DNA of 23,794 bases. Origin: Undibacterium sp. GTDB taxonomy: Bacteria > Pseudomonadota > Gammaproteobacteria > Burkholderiales > Burkholderiaceae. The notes under the pieces are model-generated. The model was not told the origin of the DNA. It saw nothing but the letters and a program-made list of their open reading frames with translations, and made no database searches. Each line of letters opens with the position of its first letter. Within the stretch, counting starts at the first letter, position 1. The stretch is from contig JACMRF010000081.1 of assembly GCA_014376575.1 (NCBI GenBank), positions 1 through 23,794 of the forward strand, written 5' to 3'. The position numbers and the translations under genes were made by a program. Of this stretch, positions 8,457-17,011 are shown in pieces.

Positions 8457-9698
8457 ATGTACAAAAAAATTGAAAAATGCAGAATTTGTGGCAATGCACA
8501 TCTGGAGCGTGTGCTTGACTTGGGTGAGCAAATGCTCACAGGAATTTTTCCGCGCGAAAAGGACTCTCAGGTTACGACGGGTCCGCTACGCTTGGTGAAG
8601 TGCATAGGGGGGAATGAGGCGTGTGGCCTGTTACAGATGGAGCATTCCTACGACCTTGGTGAAATGTACGGCGAAAACTATGGTTATCGTTCCGGCCTCA
8701 ATGCCAGCATGGTGGCGCATCTTAACAACAAGGTGAAACGTATTCTCGGCTTGGTTGAGTTGCGCGAAGGTGATCTGGTGATTGATATTGGCAGCAATGA
8801 CAGCACCACGTTGCAAGCCTATCCCTCCTCAGGCCCCGTGCTGGTCGGGGTTGATCCGACGGGCGTTAAATTTCACAGTTACTACCCATCACACATTCAA
8901 CTGATTGCAGACTTCTTTTCTGCCATGTTAGTTAAAGCTCGCTTTCCCGCACAGAAGGCAAAAGTCGTCACATCGTTTTCCATGTTTTACGATTTGGAAG
9001 ACCCGATGGGCTTTATGCGTCAGGTTCATGACGTGCTGGCAGACGACGGCGTTTGGGTGTTTGAGCAAAGCTACATGCCTACGATGCTTGACACTAATTC
9101 GTATGACACGGTGTGCCACGAACACCTGGAGTTTTATGCGCTTCGTCAAATCAAGTGGATGGCAGACAGGGTGGGTTTCAAGATCATTGATGTTGAGTTC
9201 AATGACGTTAACGGCGGCAGTTTTTCGATTACGGTCGCCAAAGCATTTGGCAACCAGGAAGTGATCCCCGCAGTACAGAAGATTCTTGACGATGAACAGA
9301 TCAAAGGGCTTGAAACGCTTGCGCCTTATCGTGCCTTTGCTGAACGCGCAGCAAGTACCAAACGTGATTTGCTGGCGTTTATCAAGACTGCCCATGCTGA
9401 AGGCAAGACAGTGGCTGCACTGGGCGCTTCTACCAAGGGAAATGTATTGCTGCAGTACTGTGGATTGACAGAAGCGGATGTCACGTTTGTGGGCGAGGTC
9501 AATGCAGAAAAATTCGGCTGTTTTACGCCAGGAACCTGGATTCCAATCATTCCCGAGGTCGAGTTACTCGCCAAGAAGCCTGACTACGTTTTGGTGTTGC
9601 CTTGGCATTTCCGAAAGTTTTTTATTGAAAACAAGAAATTCTCCGGCATGAGTCTGGTATTTCCTCTGCCTTATGTTGAAGTTGTAAAGATCGCATGA
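8457..9698 (+). CDS. Sugar C-methyltransferase (TylCIII/NovU-type, zinc-binding)
   Basis: This is a three-part class I methyltransferase of the family that C-methylates 4-keto-6-deoxy nucleotide sugars, usually at C3. The N-terminal putative zinc site has CRIC (Cys8, Cys11) plus Cys49 and Cys56. The central SAM domain has DIGSNDSTTL at about 110-119, where the family usually reads SNDGT. The catalytic-region signature VCHEHLEFY follows, and then the C-terminal domain with ALGASTKGN. I prefer the ATG at 8457 because GAGAAG lies 5 bases ahead; ATG 8442 is in frame and possible. It follows the Gmd-like gene by 23 bases. With gmd it would give a branched-chain 3-C-methyl-6-deoxyhexose. The family is clear; the exact carbon and the nucleotide are inferred. 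Confidence 0.88.
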   Translation: MYKKIEKCRICGNAHLERVLDLGEQMLTGIFPREKDSQVTTGPLRLVKCIGGNEACGLLQMEHSYDLGEMYGENYGYRSGLNASMVAHLNNKVKRILGLVELREGDLVIDIGSNDSTTLQAYPSSGPVLVGVDPTGVKFHSYYPSHIQLIADFFSAMLVKARFPAQKAKVVTSFSMFYDLEDPMGFMRQVHDVLADDGVWVFEQSYMPTMLDTNSYDTVCHEHLEFYALRQIKWMADRVGFKIIDVEFNDVNGGSFSITVAKAFGNQEVIPAVQKILDDEQIKGLETLAPYRAFAERAASTKRDLLAFIKTAHAEGKTVAALGASTKGNVLLQYCGLTEADVTFVGEVNAEKFGCFTPGTWIPIIPEVELLAKKPDYVLVLPWHFRKFFIENKKFSGMSLVFPLPYVEVVKIA

Positions 9699-9711
9699 CC
9701 TTCCCGTGGCT

Positions 9712-11685
9712 ATGAAACTTCATCACCATCTCCTGGCGGCTTCTTATCGCCCCATCAAATTAGTTAAAGACATTGGCAGATTTTTGGGGCTGGTATCCCC
9801 TGATGTGTTGCGCGTGCTGCTTTACCATGACATTGCCCCAAAAGACCAAGCCAGATTTGCCGATCAATTGCGCTGGCTTGCACGTACCTGGACTTTCATT
9901 TCCCCGGAACGCTTTGCTGCCATGTCGTCAGGTGAAGTACCGATTCAGGGGCGTAACTTGCTTCTCACCTTTGATGATGGATTCGCTTCAAATCGCGTGA
10001 TTGCGGAACAGGTTTTGAATCCCATGGGGATACGCGCACTTTTTTTCGTCATCTCGGATTTTGTTGATATCGCGGATCCGATGGCAGCAAGAGAATTCAT
10101 TTCCCAAAATATATACCCAGGCAGACGCCCTGAAGAATTGCCAGAGCACTGGCTGAACATGGGGTGGACAGATCTGGACGCATTGATAAAGCAGGGGCAC
10201 AGCGTTGGTAGCCATACGCGAACACATGCCCGCCTACCTGCGCTGGGAGACCAGGAGCTCGAGCAGGAAATTGTAGGCAGCGCAGACAGGATGGAGCTGC
10301 GCTTGGGAGTACCCGTAAAACACTTTGCCTACACTTTTGGCGATGTAGGTAGTTTCAGCGAAAAAGCAATGTCGATTGCTCAAAAAAGGTATAAGTTCAT
10401 CTACTCCGGCTTGCGTGGTAACAACATTGATGGGGTGTCAAATTTCGCGATTCGTCGTGACTCATCTGCGGTACAGGATTCCGCAAATAACTACTCTGTT
10501 TTTTCCAATCACCTCTTGGGAACATTCCTGGAGGGATCCGCAGATAAATATTATTCCTCAGCCCGGAACATGCTTGATAGCTGGGCTATGCCGTCGCACG
10601 CTGTGTCAAGTAAGAAAAAAGCGCGAGTTATCGCTTTTTATCTTCCGCAATTTCATCCCATCCCAGAAAATGATCTTTGGTGGGGCAAAGGTTTTACAGA
10701 ATGGACTAACGTTGCAAAAGCCAAACCTCTATTTGATGGACACGAGCAACCTCACGTACCTGCAGATCTCGGATTCTATGATTTGAGGCTTTCCGAAACC
10801 AGGGTTGAGCAGGCAGAGATGGCGGCAAAATTTGGTGTGGAGGGTTTTTGTTACTGGCATTACTGGTTCGAAGGTCGTCGCATGCTCGAGCGCCCTTTCA
10901 ATGAGGTTCTGGCATCTGGGCAACCGGACTTTCCTTTTTGTCTGGGTTGGGCAAATCACTCATGGAGTGGCATCTGGAAAGATGAGCCTCATCGTCTGTT
11001 AATTGATCAAACCTATCCTGGTCTCGCTGATGACCGGGCGCATTTTGAGTATCTTCTAAAGGCCTTTAAGGACCATCGATACATGACTGTGGACGGCAAG
11101 CCGATACTGGTTATTTTCAAGCCTACAGACATACCGGACGCCAAACGACGTTTTGATTTTTGGCGGGAGTTGGCTCTGGAGGCGGGGCTAAAAGGTCTGC
11201 ATATTGTCGGCATCAACATGCTGGATTTCAATAATGCAGCAGAGCTTGGGCTGGATGCTGTCACGATGTCGACGCTGGCTGTGACCAACACTTCCAATGC
11301 GGTGGTAAATGAAGCGTCAAGAGTGGTCTGGGGCATTCGCAGAAAACTTTCACTGGGCGGCCCGCGTGTTGTGGAATATCGTGAAGCCATCAAGCATCTT
11401 GTGCCCGACCTCAACCAACTTGACTGCGAAGCCTATCCGTGTGTTTTTCCAAACTGGGACAACACGCCCCGAAAAGGTCGAAAAGGTTTGGTGCTTGCGA
11501 ATTCGACGCCGCAACTTTTTGAAAGTCACATGCGAGATGCAGTACGTGCTGTCGCTGATCGGGACGATGAGCACAGGATTGTTTTTCTGAAGTCGTGGAA
11601 TGAATGGGCGGAGGGAAATTATCTTGAGCCCGATACCAAATGGGGTTCGCAATATCTTGAAGCGTTGAAGCGGGTTGTCGGCTAA
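9712..11685 (+). CDS. Fusion: NodB-type polysaccharide deacetylase + WbsX/GH99-like domain
   Basis: Two domains lie in one chain of about 657 residues. The first (about 30-270) is a carbohydrate esterase 4/NodB homology domain with TFDDG near residue 87 and SHTRTH near 168-172, giving the Asp and two His metal ligands; a FAYTFG stretch stands where FAYPFG is usual. After a short Lys-rich linker (SSKKKAR, about 300) comes a WbsX domain (about 306-655) opening with AFYLPQFHPIPEND, then WWGKGFTEWTN and later FLKSWNEWAEGN. WbsX proteins occur in O-antigen clusters and resemble GH99 endo-acting enzymes; their exact chemistry is poorly defined. No signal peptide is evident, so cytosolic action is likely. 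ATG 9712 is chosen; GTG 9706 is two codons upstream. Confidence 0.88.
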   Translation: MKLHHHLLAASYRPIKLVKDIGRFLGLVSPDVLRVLLYHDIAPKDQARFADQLRWLARTWTFISPERFAAMSSGEVPIQGRNLLLTFDDGFASNRVIAEQVLNPMGIRALFFVISDFVDIADPMAAREFISQNIYPGRRPEELPEHWLNMGWTDLDALIKQGHSVGSHTRTHARLPALGDQELEQEIVGSADRMELRLGVPVKHFAYTFGDVGSFSEKAMSIAQKRYKFIYSGLRGNNIDGVSNFAIRRDSSAVQDSANNYSVFSNHLLGTFLEGSADKYYSSARNMLDSWAMPSHAVSSKKKARVIAFYLPQFHPIPENDLWWGKGFTEWTNVAKAKPLFDGHEQPHVPADLGFYDLRLSETRVEQAEMAAKFGVEGFCYWHYWFEGRRMLERPFNEVLASGQPDFPFCLGWANHSWSGIWKDEPHRLLIDQTYPGLADDRAHFEYLLKAFKDHRYMTVDGKPILVIFKPTDIPDAKRRFDFWRELALEAGLKGLHIVGINMLDFNNAAELGLDAVTMSTLAVTNTSNAVVNEASRVVWGIRRKLSLGGPRVVEYREAIKHLVPDLNQLDCEAYPCVFPNWDNTPRKGRKGLVLANSTPQLFESHMRDAVRAVADRDDEHRIVFLKSWNEWAEGNYLEPDTKWGSQYLEALKRVVG

Positions 11686-11713
11686 CTTTTATCGAAGCTT
11701 CCGGGACGAATGA

Positions 11714-13288
11714 ATGCTGTTTAATTCTTACGAATTTCTGTTTCTGTTTTTACCTGTCGTATTTGCGGGGTTTTTTGGGCTTGCGCGTTTCGGACACAAC
11801 GTCAGTGCTTTGTGGCTATCGCTTGCGTCATTGTTTTTCTACGGCTGGTGGTCACCCAAATATGTCTGGTTGCTGCTCTTTTCTATTCTCTTCAACTACA
11901 GTTTTGGATATTTGATAGGCCATGCCGTGACCCGCGTGCGCTCCAGGGCACTTCTGATTGTGGCGATCACCGTGAATCTGGCGTTGCTGGGATTTTTCAA
12001 ATATGCGAATTTCTTTATAGACAACATCAATGAGATCAGTGGGGGCACATTTACCTTCGTCAGCATTATTTTGCCTCTGGGAATTTCGTTTTTCACTTTT
12101 ACCCAGATAGCGTATTTGGTGGATGTCCATCGAGGCATTGCCCGTGAATATAACTTTAACCATTACCTGCTGTTTGTCACGTACTTTCCGCACCTGATTG
12201 CCGGGCCAGTGCTTCATCATGGGCAAATGATGCCTCAATTCGGGCAGAGCGAAACCTATCGCCTGCGGCTGGACAATGTGGCAGTTGGGCTGAGTATTTT
12301 TACCATCGGGCTGGTTAAAAAAGTACTTTTTGCAGACAGCTTTGCTGAATACACTGGCCCCGTATTCGCTGCTGCTCAGCAGGGTGTTCAGCCTGATTTT
12401 ATTGAAGCGTGGACAGGGACCCTAGCATTTACCTTGCAGTTGTATTTTGATTTTTCAGGTTATTGCGACATGGCCATTGGCGTGTCGCTGCTGTTCGGCA
12501 TCAAGTTGCCGATCAATTTCAACTCGCCTTATAAAGCGTCGAATATCATCGAATTCTGGCGACGCTGGCACATGACACTTTCTCAATTTCTGCGTGACTA
12601 CCTGTACATTCCGCTAGGCGGAAACCGTAAAGGCATAGCCTTACGCCATGCTAACCTGATGGTCACCATGGTGCTGGGCGGGTTGTGGCACGGTGCCAAT
12701 TGGACCTTTGTTGTATGGGGTGCTCTGCACGGGATTTACCTTGTTATCAACCACGCATGGCGTAGTCTGCTTGGCAAGTGGATTCCCGTTCAGGGAGTTT
12801 CGTCACGTATTTACGGTGTAGCGGCGACGGCGCTTACTTTTATCTGCGTTATGGTCGCGTGGATATTCTTCCGGGCAGATTCCTGGCATGCTGCCATTCT
12901 GATGCTGAAGGGGTGCTTTGGTCTGGGTGGAATTTCTTTGCCGTCCAAGGGCGCGAGCATTGTTGAGAGTCTTGGCGCCTTGGGGCACCTGCTGCCGTCA
13001 GGAGTCAGCTTCGGTGGTGTTTTCCTCAATATTCCAGCGATGGGTTCAATGGGTGGCGTAGCGCCCTTCGCCAAGCTGTTGGTGGTGGGTCTGCTTCTTG
13101 TATGGTTCGCACCCAATTGCCAGCAATTGTTTAACTATGACGGGCAGGGTTTGGCAAAGCGTGGTCGATCTCGCTGGGTTTTGGCGTGGCAACCCAAGCC
13201 TTGGGTTGGTATTTTGCTGGGCTGCTTGTTCTACCTTGCCTTAAGCAAACTTGACAAGGTGAGTCCGTTTCTCTACTACCAATTTTAA
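11714..13288 (+). CDS. MBOAT family O-acyltransferase (AlgI-like)
   Basis: This is a polytopic inner-membrane acyltransferase of the AlgI/PatA branch of MBOAT. It moves acetyl or other acyl groups across the membrane for O-acylation of an exported polysaccharide. Signatures are a YGWWSPKY segment near residue 42, FFKYANFF near 95, FWRRWHMTLSQFLRDYLYIP, then PLGGNRKG, and the active-site region LGGLWHGANW with the conserved His followed by WGALHG. Its 524 residues include many hydrophobic helices. The stop overlaps the next ATG by one base (taATG), coupling it to the AlgX/AlgJ-like partner, as in alginate-type acetylation modules. A weak GGGA (11703-11706) precedes the start. Confidence 0.92.
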   Translation: MLFNSYEFLFLFLPVVFAGFFGLARFGHNVSALWLSLASLFFYGWWSPKYVWLLLFSILFNYSFGYLIGHAVTRVRSRALLIVAITVNLALLGFFKYANFFIDNINEISGGTFTFVSIILPLGISFFTFTQIAYLVDVHRGIAREYNFNHYLLFVTYFPHLIAGPVLHHGQMMPQFGQSETYRLRLDNVAVGLSIFTIGLVKKVLFADSFAEYTGPVFAAAQQGVQPDFIEAWTGTLAFTLQLYFDFSGYCDMAIGVSLLFGIKLPINFNSPYKASNIIEFWRRWHMTLSQFLRDYLYIPLGGNRKGIALRHANLMVTMVLGGLWHGANWTFVVWGALHGIYLVINHAWRSLLGKWIPVQGVSSRIYGVAATALTFICVMVAWIFFRADSWHAAILMLKGCFGLGGISLPSKGASIVESLGALGHLLPSGVSFGGVFLNIPAMGSMGGVAPFAKLLVVGLLLVWFAPNCQQLFNYDGQGLAKRGRSRWVLAWQPKPWVGILLGCLFYLALSKLDKVSPFLYYQF

Positions 13289-14316
13289 TGACGCCAGATC
13301 GCAATTCTTTATCGTATCTCGCATGGTTTTTTGGAACTGTGCTGGCGCTGCTGTTTTCGGCCGTTGCGCTGTCCCTGTTTTTCAAACCGCTTGAAGGTGA
13401 TTTGACACGCATTGGCCGGTGGGCTGAGAGGGATTTTGGCCCCACCTATTCCCAGCCTGTTGTTCGCATTCGTGCAAATGGCCCTTTCCGCACAGCGCCG
13501 CAGGTGGTAGTGCTTGGCGATTCCTTTTCTCACTCGAATATTTGGCAGTCTCATCTCGCTGAATCAGGGGGGCTTGAAACGCTGTCGTTTCAATTCAAGG
13601 ATACCGGTTGTGTTGACAACTGGTTGAATTGGGTCGTCGAACAAAATGCGCCAAGCTCGCAGACTGTCATCATTCAAATCGCCGAACGCAGCTTCGTGCC
13701 GACCTTCAAAAATTACAGAACTTGCATACGCAGCACTCCTGTGTCGGGCGAGGTGACGGCTGTCAATGTACATACAAAGGGACTGATGTCAGGCGTTACC
13801 TTTGATGCAGGCTATCTTTTTCAAACCACAGCAAATACCCTTCGCATGCGCTGGCAAAGTGGCCGTATCAGTTCTGGCGAAGTCGTCAATGTTCCCCTTT
13901 CCAGATCGACGCTCTTTTCTAACAGGCAGTCAAACAGACTTCTTTATTACGCGGAAGACGACAACAAAAAATCATGGACTCCCAAAGATACCCAGGCAGC
14001 CATTTCAAATTTAAGGCGAATTCAAGATCGACTATCGGAAAAAAATCTGCGTCTGCTGGTCGTGCTTGTACCTGATAAATCGACCGTTTATCGCCCTTAC
14101 ATGCTCTTAGAGGCGGACAAAACTGGGTATCCAGACATGGCTACAGCGCTTGCAAACGGGGGCATTAATTCAGTAGATTTGTTGGGCGCGCTCCAGCAAA
14201 AAGTTGTCAGCAATGTAGATCTGTATCTGCCTAACGACACGCATTTGGGAGGCGTTGGGTATCAGTTGATGGCGTCGGCAATCTTTGAGCGTATTAATCG
14301 CGCAGACAAAAAATAA
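13288..14316 (+). CDS. AlgX/AlgJ-like SGNH-domain O-acetylation protein
   Basis: This is a membrane-anchored periplasmic protein predicted to complete acetyl transfer from the MBOAT partner to the polysaccharide. An N-terminal hydrophobic segment (about residues 10-32) would anchor it. The SGNH-like domain starts with VVVLGDSFS, with nucleophile Ser79 in GDSFS (77-81), and ends with NDTHLGGVGYQ, where Asp317 and His319 complete the triad. Those features match the ALGX/ALGJ family, and length (342) is close to the family size. It overlaps the MBOAT gene by one base. It could instead act as an esterase, but the pairing favours acetyl transfer. Confidence 0.87.
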   Translation: MTPDRNSLSYLAWFFGTVLALLFSAVALSLFFKPLEGDLTRIGRWAERDFGPTYSQPVVRIRANGPFRTAPQVVVLGDSFSHSNIWQSHLAESGGLETLSFQFKDTGCVDNWLNWVVEQNAPSSQTVIIQIAERSFVPTFKNYRTCIRSTPVSGEVTAVNVHTKGLMSGVTFDAGYLFQTTANTLRMRWQSGRISSGEVVNVPLSRSTLFSNRQSNRLLYYAEDDNKKSWTPKDTQAAISNLRRIQDRLSEKNLRLLVVLVPDKSTVYRPYMLLEADKTGYPDMATALANGGINSVDLLGALQQKVVSNVDLYLPNDTHLGGVGYQLMASAIFERINRADKK

Positions 14317-14330
14317 CCCCAACAGTTGTG

Positions 14331-15479
14331 ATGAATGTATTGAATGTTTGTAGTAACTTCGACCCGGTTACGGGGGGTGGAGAAGCTGAAAGATCCTTTC
14401 AGATGAGTCAGTTCCTGCTTCTGGCTGGTGTGAGTTGCCGCGTACTGACCATTGATACAGGATTGAACAAGCAGCGGCTAAATGCATTGGGCGAAGGCCG
14501 TGTAACAGCGTTGCCATGTTTAAATCGACGTTTTTACATTCCCAAAGTATCGTTTCGCTATGTTCAGCAGCTTGTCAATCAATCAGATGTGGTTCATTTG
14601 ATTGGGCATTGGACCGTACTTAATGCATTGGTTTATCTGGCAATAATAAAAGCTAAAAAACCGTATGTGATTTGTCCAGCGGGCGCACTCTCTATTTTTG
14701 GACGCTCAAAAGCATTAAAGAAAATATACAACTATGTTGTGGGTGACAAGATCATCAGAAATGCCGCGAGCTGCATTGCGGTTACTGAGGAAGAAAAAAA
14801 CTACTTTATATTGTCAGGTAGTGCAGCGGAGAAGATTCTTGTGATTCCTAACGGTATTGTGGAGACTGATTTCACTTCTTGTAATATTGACAGTTTTCGT
14901 CAAAAATACGCCCTCGACTCTAGACCATTTGTTCTTTTTGTCGGGCGATTGAATTTGATCAAAGGCCCTGATTTGCTGTTGCAGGCTTTTTGTAATCTCA
15001 AAGACAGGCTGCGAAATGTTGATCTCGTATTTGTGGGACCTGATGGCGGGATGCTGGAGCAACTGAAAACATTGGCTCTAGAGGCCGGTGTGGCTGACAG
15101 AGTCCACTTCTTAGGTTACCTGGGTGGGGCTGAGAAATCAGACGCTTACCATGCTGCAGAATTGCTTGTGATTCCATCGCGCCACGAGGCTATGTCTATC
15201 GTTGCACTGGAAGCCGGTATATGCGGGACCCCCGTATTATTGACTGACCAGTGTGGCTTTGATCAACTGGCCGAGGTGGGTGGAGGCTGGGTTGTCGCCG
15301 CATCGGTTGAAGGCTTGGAGAAGGGCATGATTAACGTCTTGCCGCATCCGGAGCTGATGGTGCGTGCAGCAATAAATATAAAGCAATATATCGCAGAATA
15401 TTTTTCGTGGAATATTGTTATTCAAACGTATAAAGACCTATACGCGCAACTTATAGCAACATCAGTAGGTAAAAAATAA
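14331..15479 (+). CDS. Glycosyltransferase family 4 (GT-B)
   Basis: This is a retaining GT-B glycosyltransferase likely to extend the repeat unit on the cytosolic side. The N-terminal acceptor domain has a glycine-rich PVTGGGEAE segment near residue 15, and VVHLIGHW lies near 87-94. The C-terminal GT4 domain has FVGRLNLIKGPD near 205-217 and the donor-binding PSRHEAMSIVALEAG motif (E-x7-E) near 285. Length is about 382 residues, normal for GT4. ATG 14331 is preferred; the GTG just before it (14328) is in frame. Its stop overlaps the next ATG by one base, suggesting coupled expression with the polymerase-like gene. Sugar specificity is not readable. Confidence 0.9.
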   Translation: MNVLNVCSNFDPVTGGGEAERSFQMSQFLLLAGVSCRVLTIDTGLNKQRLNALGEGRVTALPCLNRRFYIPKVSFRYVQQLVNQSDVVHLIGHWTVLNALVYLAIIKAKKPYVICPAGALSIFGRSKALKKIYNYVVGDKIIRNAASCIAVTEEEKNYFILSGSAAEKILVIPNGIVETDFTSCNIDSFRQKYALDSRPFVLFVGRLNLIKGPDLLLQAFCNLKDRLRNVDLVFVGPDGGMLEQLKTLALEAGVADRVHFLGYLGGAEKSDAYHAAELLVIPSRHEAMSIVALEAGICGTPVLLTDQCGFDQLAEVGGGWVVAASVEGLEKGMINVLPHPELMVRAAINIKQYIAEYFSWNIVIQTYKDLYAQLIATSVGKK

Positions 15480-16972
15480 TGTCAGGCGAGAAATATTTTC
15501 TATGGAATGCAATTCCAAATCTGATATTGATTTTACTTTTATTATATTATCTGTCTATTCGCAAAGGCGTCGGTGCAGTTATTGCTGCTCTTTTTGTATA
15601 CCTTAGTTTGCACGGTGGTTACGCAATTTTTGCAGCGGCAACAGGTAATGGAATTGATACCCTGAATGAGCTTCACTACCAAAGCAGTGATTTGGGAGCG
15701 AAACTGTCGGGCTTGTTTTTCATGATTTGCTGCACTATTCTGCTGATGAATCGTTTGCATCATCCTGTACAGGCTCTTCAGGGGAATGCCAGGTTAATAT
15801 TAACAATAGCCTACTTGATTTTTCTCTTCTTATTTATCATGGCGCTTGGCGCTGCAAATTTACGAAATGCCAGTACAGGAAAGCTGTTAACTATTTCGAA
15901 GGAAACCTTTTTTGCCGCGTGGATGTGGGCGAGTGCTATTGTCTTTGCAATTGTTTTAAAACAGGGCGGTAAATATTTGATTGCTTTTCGCGCTGAATGG
16001 ATAGGCTTTTTGGCTGCGCTATCAATAGTCATGGTGGCGAGTGGCGCTTATGAGATCGCCACTGGCGTGGTGTGGGCTGGTACCTCGTACGCATCCGGGT
16101 TTTCTTACAGAGCGAGTGGCGCCCTGTTTAACCCGAACGTTCTTGGATTCTGGTCTGCGTTGATGGTGGTATTGATTTCGTTCATGTTTCACATAAGATG
16201 GATTTCAAGGCTCGCTACCTTGGGATTCATGCTTCTTTTCGTGGCTTGTCTGATTTTGTCGTCATCACGAAGTGGCCTTATGCTGGCAATCATAAATCTG
16301 TTAGCCATTTCATTATTTATGCTGAGCAATAAAAAATCTATACAGTTATCGCTTACCAATAAATTTTGGCCACTGGTTTCATTTATCACGGCATTTATTA
16401 TTTGCGTCAGTATTATCAGTTATATAAACCCTTCCCAATATCTAATATCAAAAACTTTACTTGCAAATTTGCAAAGATTTATGCAATTGCCGATAGATAT
16501 ATTCTGGATTTTCATGATGAAAATCTATTTTCCGATAGCTAAATTATTTTCTTTCCTGCCTGCATTTGAAAACATTCAATCCGCTGCAAATGTTTATGTA
16601 TCTGGGCATATGGGTGAATCAGTGAATGGCAGAATGGTGCTTGAATATACCAGCGATAATTCTTTTATGTCGATTTACGCGATTGGCAGCATAGCTTCGT
16701 TGGTTATCTGGCTTGGGCTGTGGGTTGTGATGTTGTGGCTTGGGATTGTGAAAAATCGCAAAGCTCGTGGCATTTATTCTTCCTATGCTCTGGTGGGATT
16801 GATTTTTTGCTTCTCTTCGGGCTTATTTTTACGGACACCACAGTTATTTCCAATATGGATATTTATGTCGATGGTGCTTGGTGCGTGTCTGTGCTGGTGG
16901 TTGTTGGCCGATAGTATTGACAATCAGGGCCAACCATCTGCCTTGGATGGCGGTAAAGCCGTTTTGCTATGA
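15479..16972 (+). CDS. O-antigen polymerase/ligase-like membrane protein (Wzy/WaaL superfamily)
   Basis: This is a polytopic membrane protein of 497 residues with about 11 to 12 hydrophobic segments. The block ASGALFNPNVLGFWSALMV followed by LSSSRSGLMLA is characteristic of the Wzy_C/O-antigen ligase superfamily, and a large loop between later helices (around residues 355-395) is where these proteins keep catalytic residues in the periplasm. In a locus with flippase and glycosyltransferases, repeat-unit polymerisation (Wzy) is the likeliest role; ligation to another acceptor cannot be excluded. It starts one base before the end of the GT4 stop. A second related protein is encoded at 22255. 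Confidence 0.85.
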   Translation: MSGEKYFLWNAIPNLILILLLLYYLSIRKGVGAVIAALFVYLSLHGGYAIFAAATGNGIDTLNELHYQSSDLGAKLSGLFFMICCTILLMNRLHHPVQALQGNARLILTIAYLIFLFLFIMALGAANLRNASTGKLLTISKETFFAAWMWASAIVFAIVLKQGGKYLIAFRAEWIGFLAALSIVMVASGAYEIATGVVWAGTSYASGFSYRASGALFNPNVLGFWSALMVVLISFMFHIRWISRLATLGFMLLFVACLILSSSRSGLMLAIINLLAISLFMLSNKKSIQLSLTNKFWPLVSFITAFIICVSIISYINPSQYLISKTLLANLQRFMQLPIDIFWIFMMKIYFPIAKLFSFLPAFENIQSAANVYVSGHMGESVNGRMVLEYTSDNSFMSIYAIGSIASLVIWLGLWVVMLWLGIVKNRKARGIYSSYALVGLIFCFSSGLFLRTPQLFPIWIFMSMVLGACLCWWLLADSIDNQGQPSALDGGKAVLL

Positions 16973-17011
16973 ATAGGTTCCAGGCTTGGTTGTTTTTGAA
17001 AATGGATCATT

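Noticed and set aside
8928..9395. 155-codon open frame on the - strand
   Set aside because: It is fully antisense to the C-methyltransferase, has no family signature, and is explained by codon bias of the real gene.
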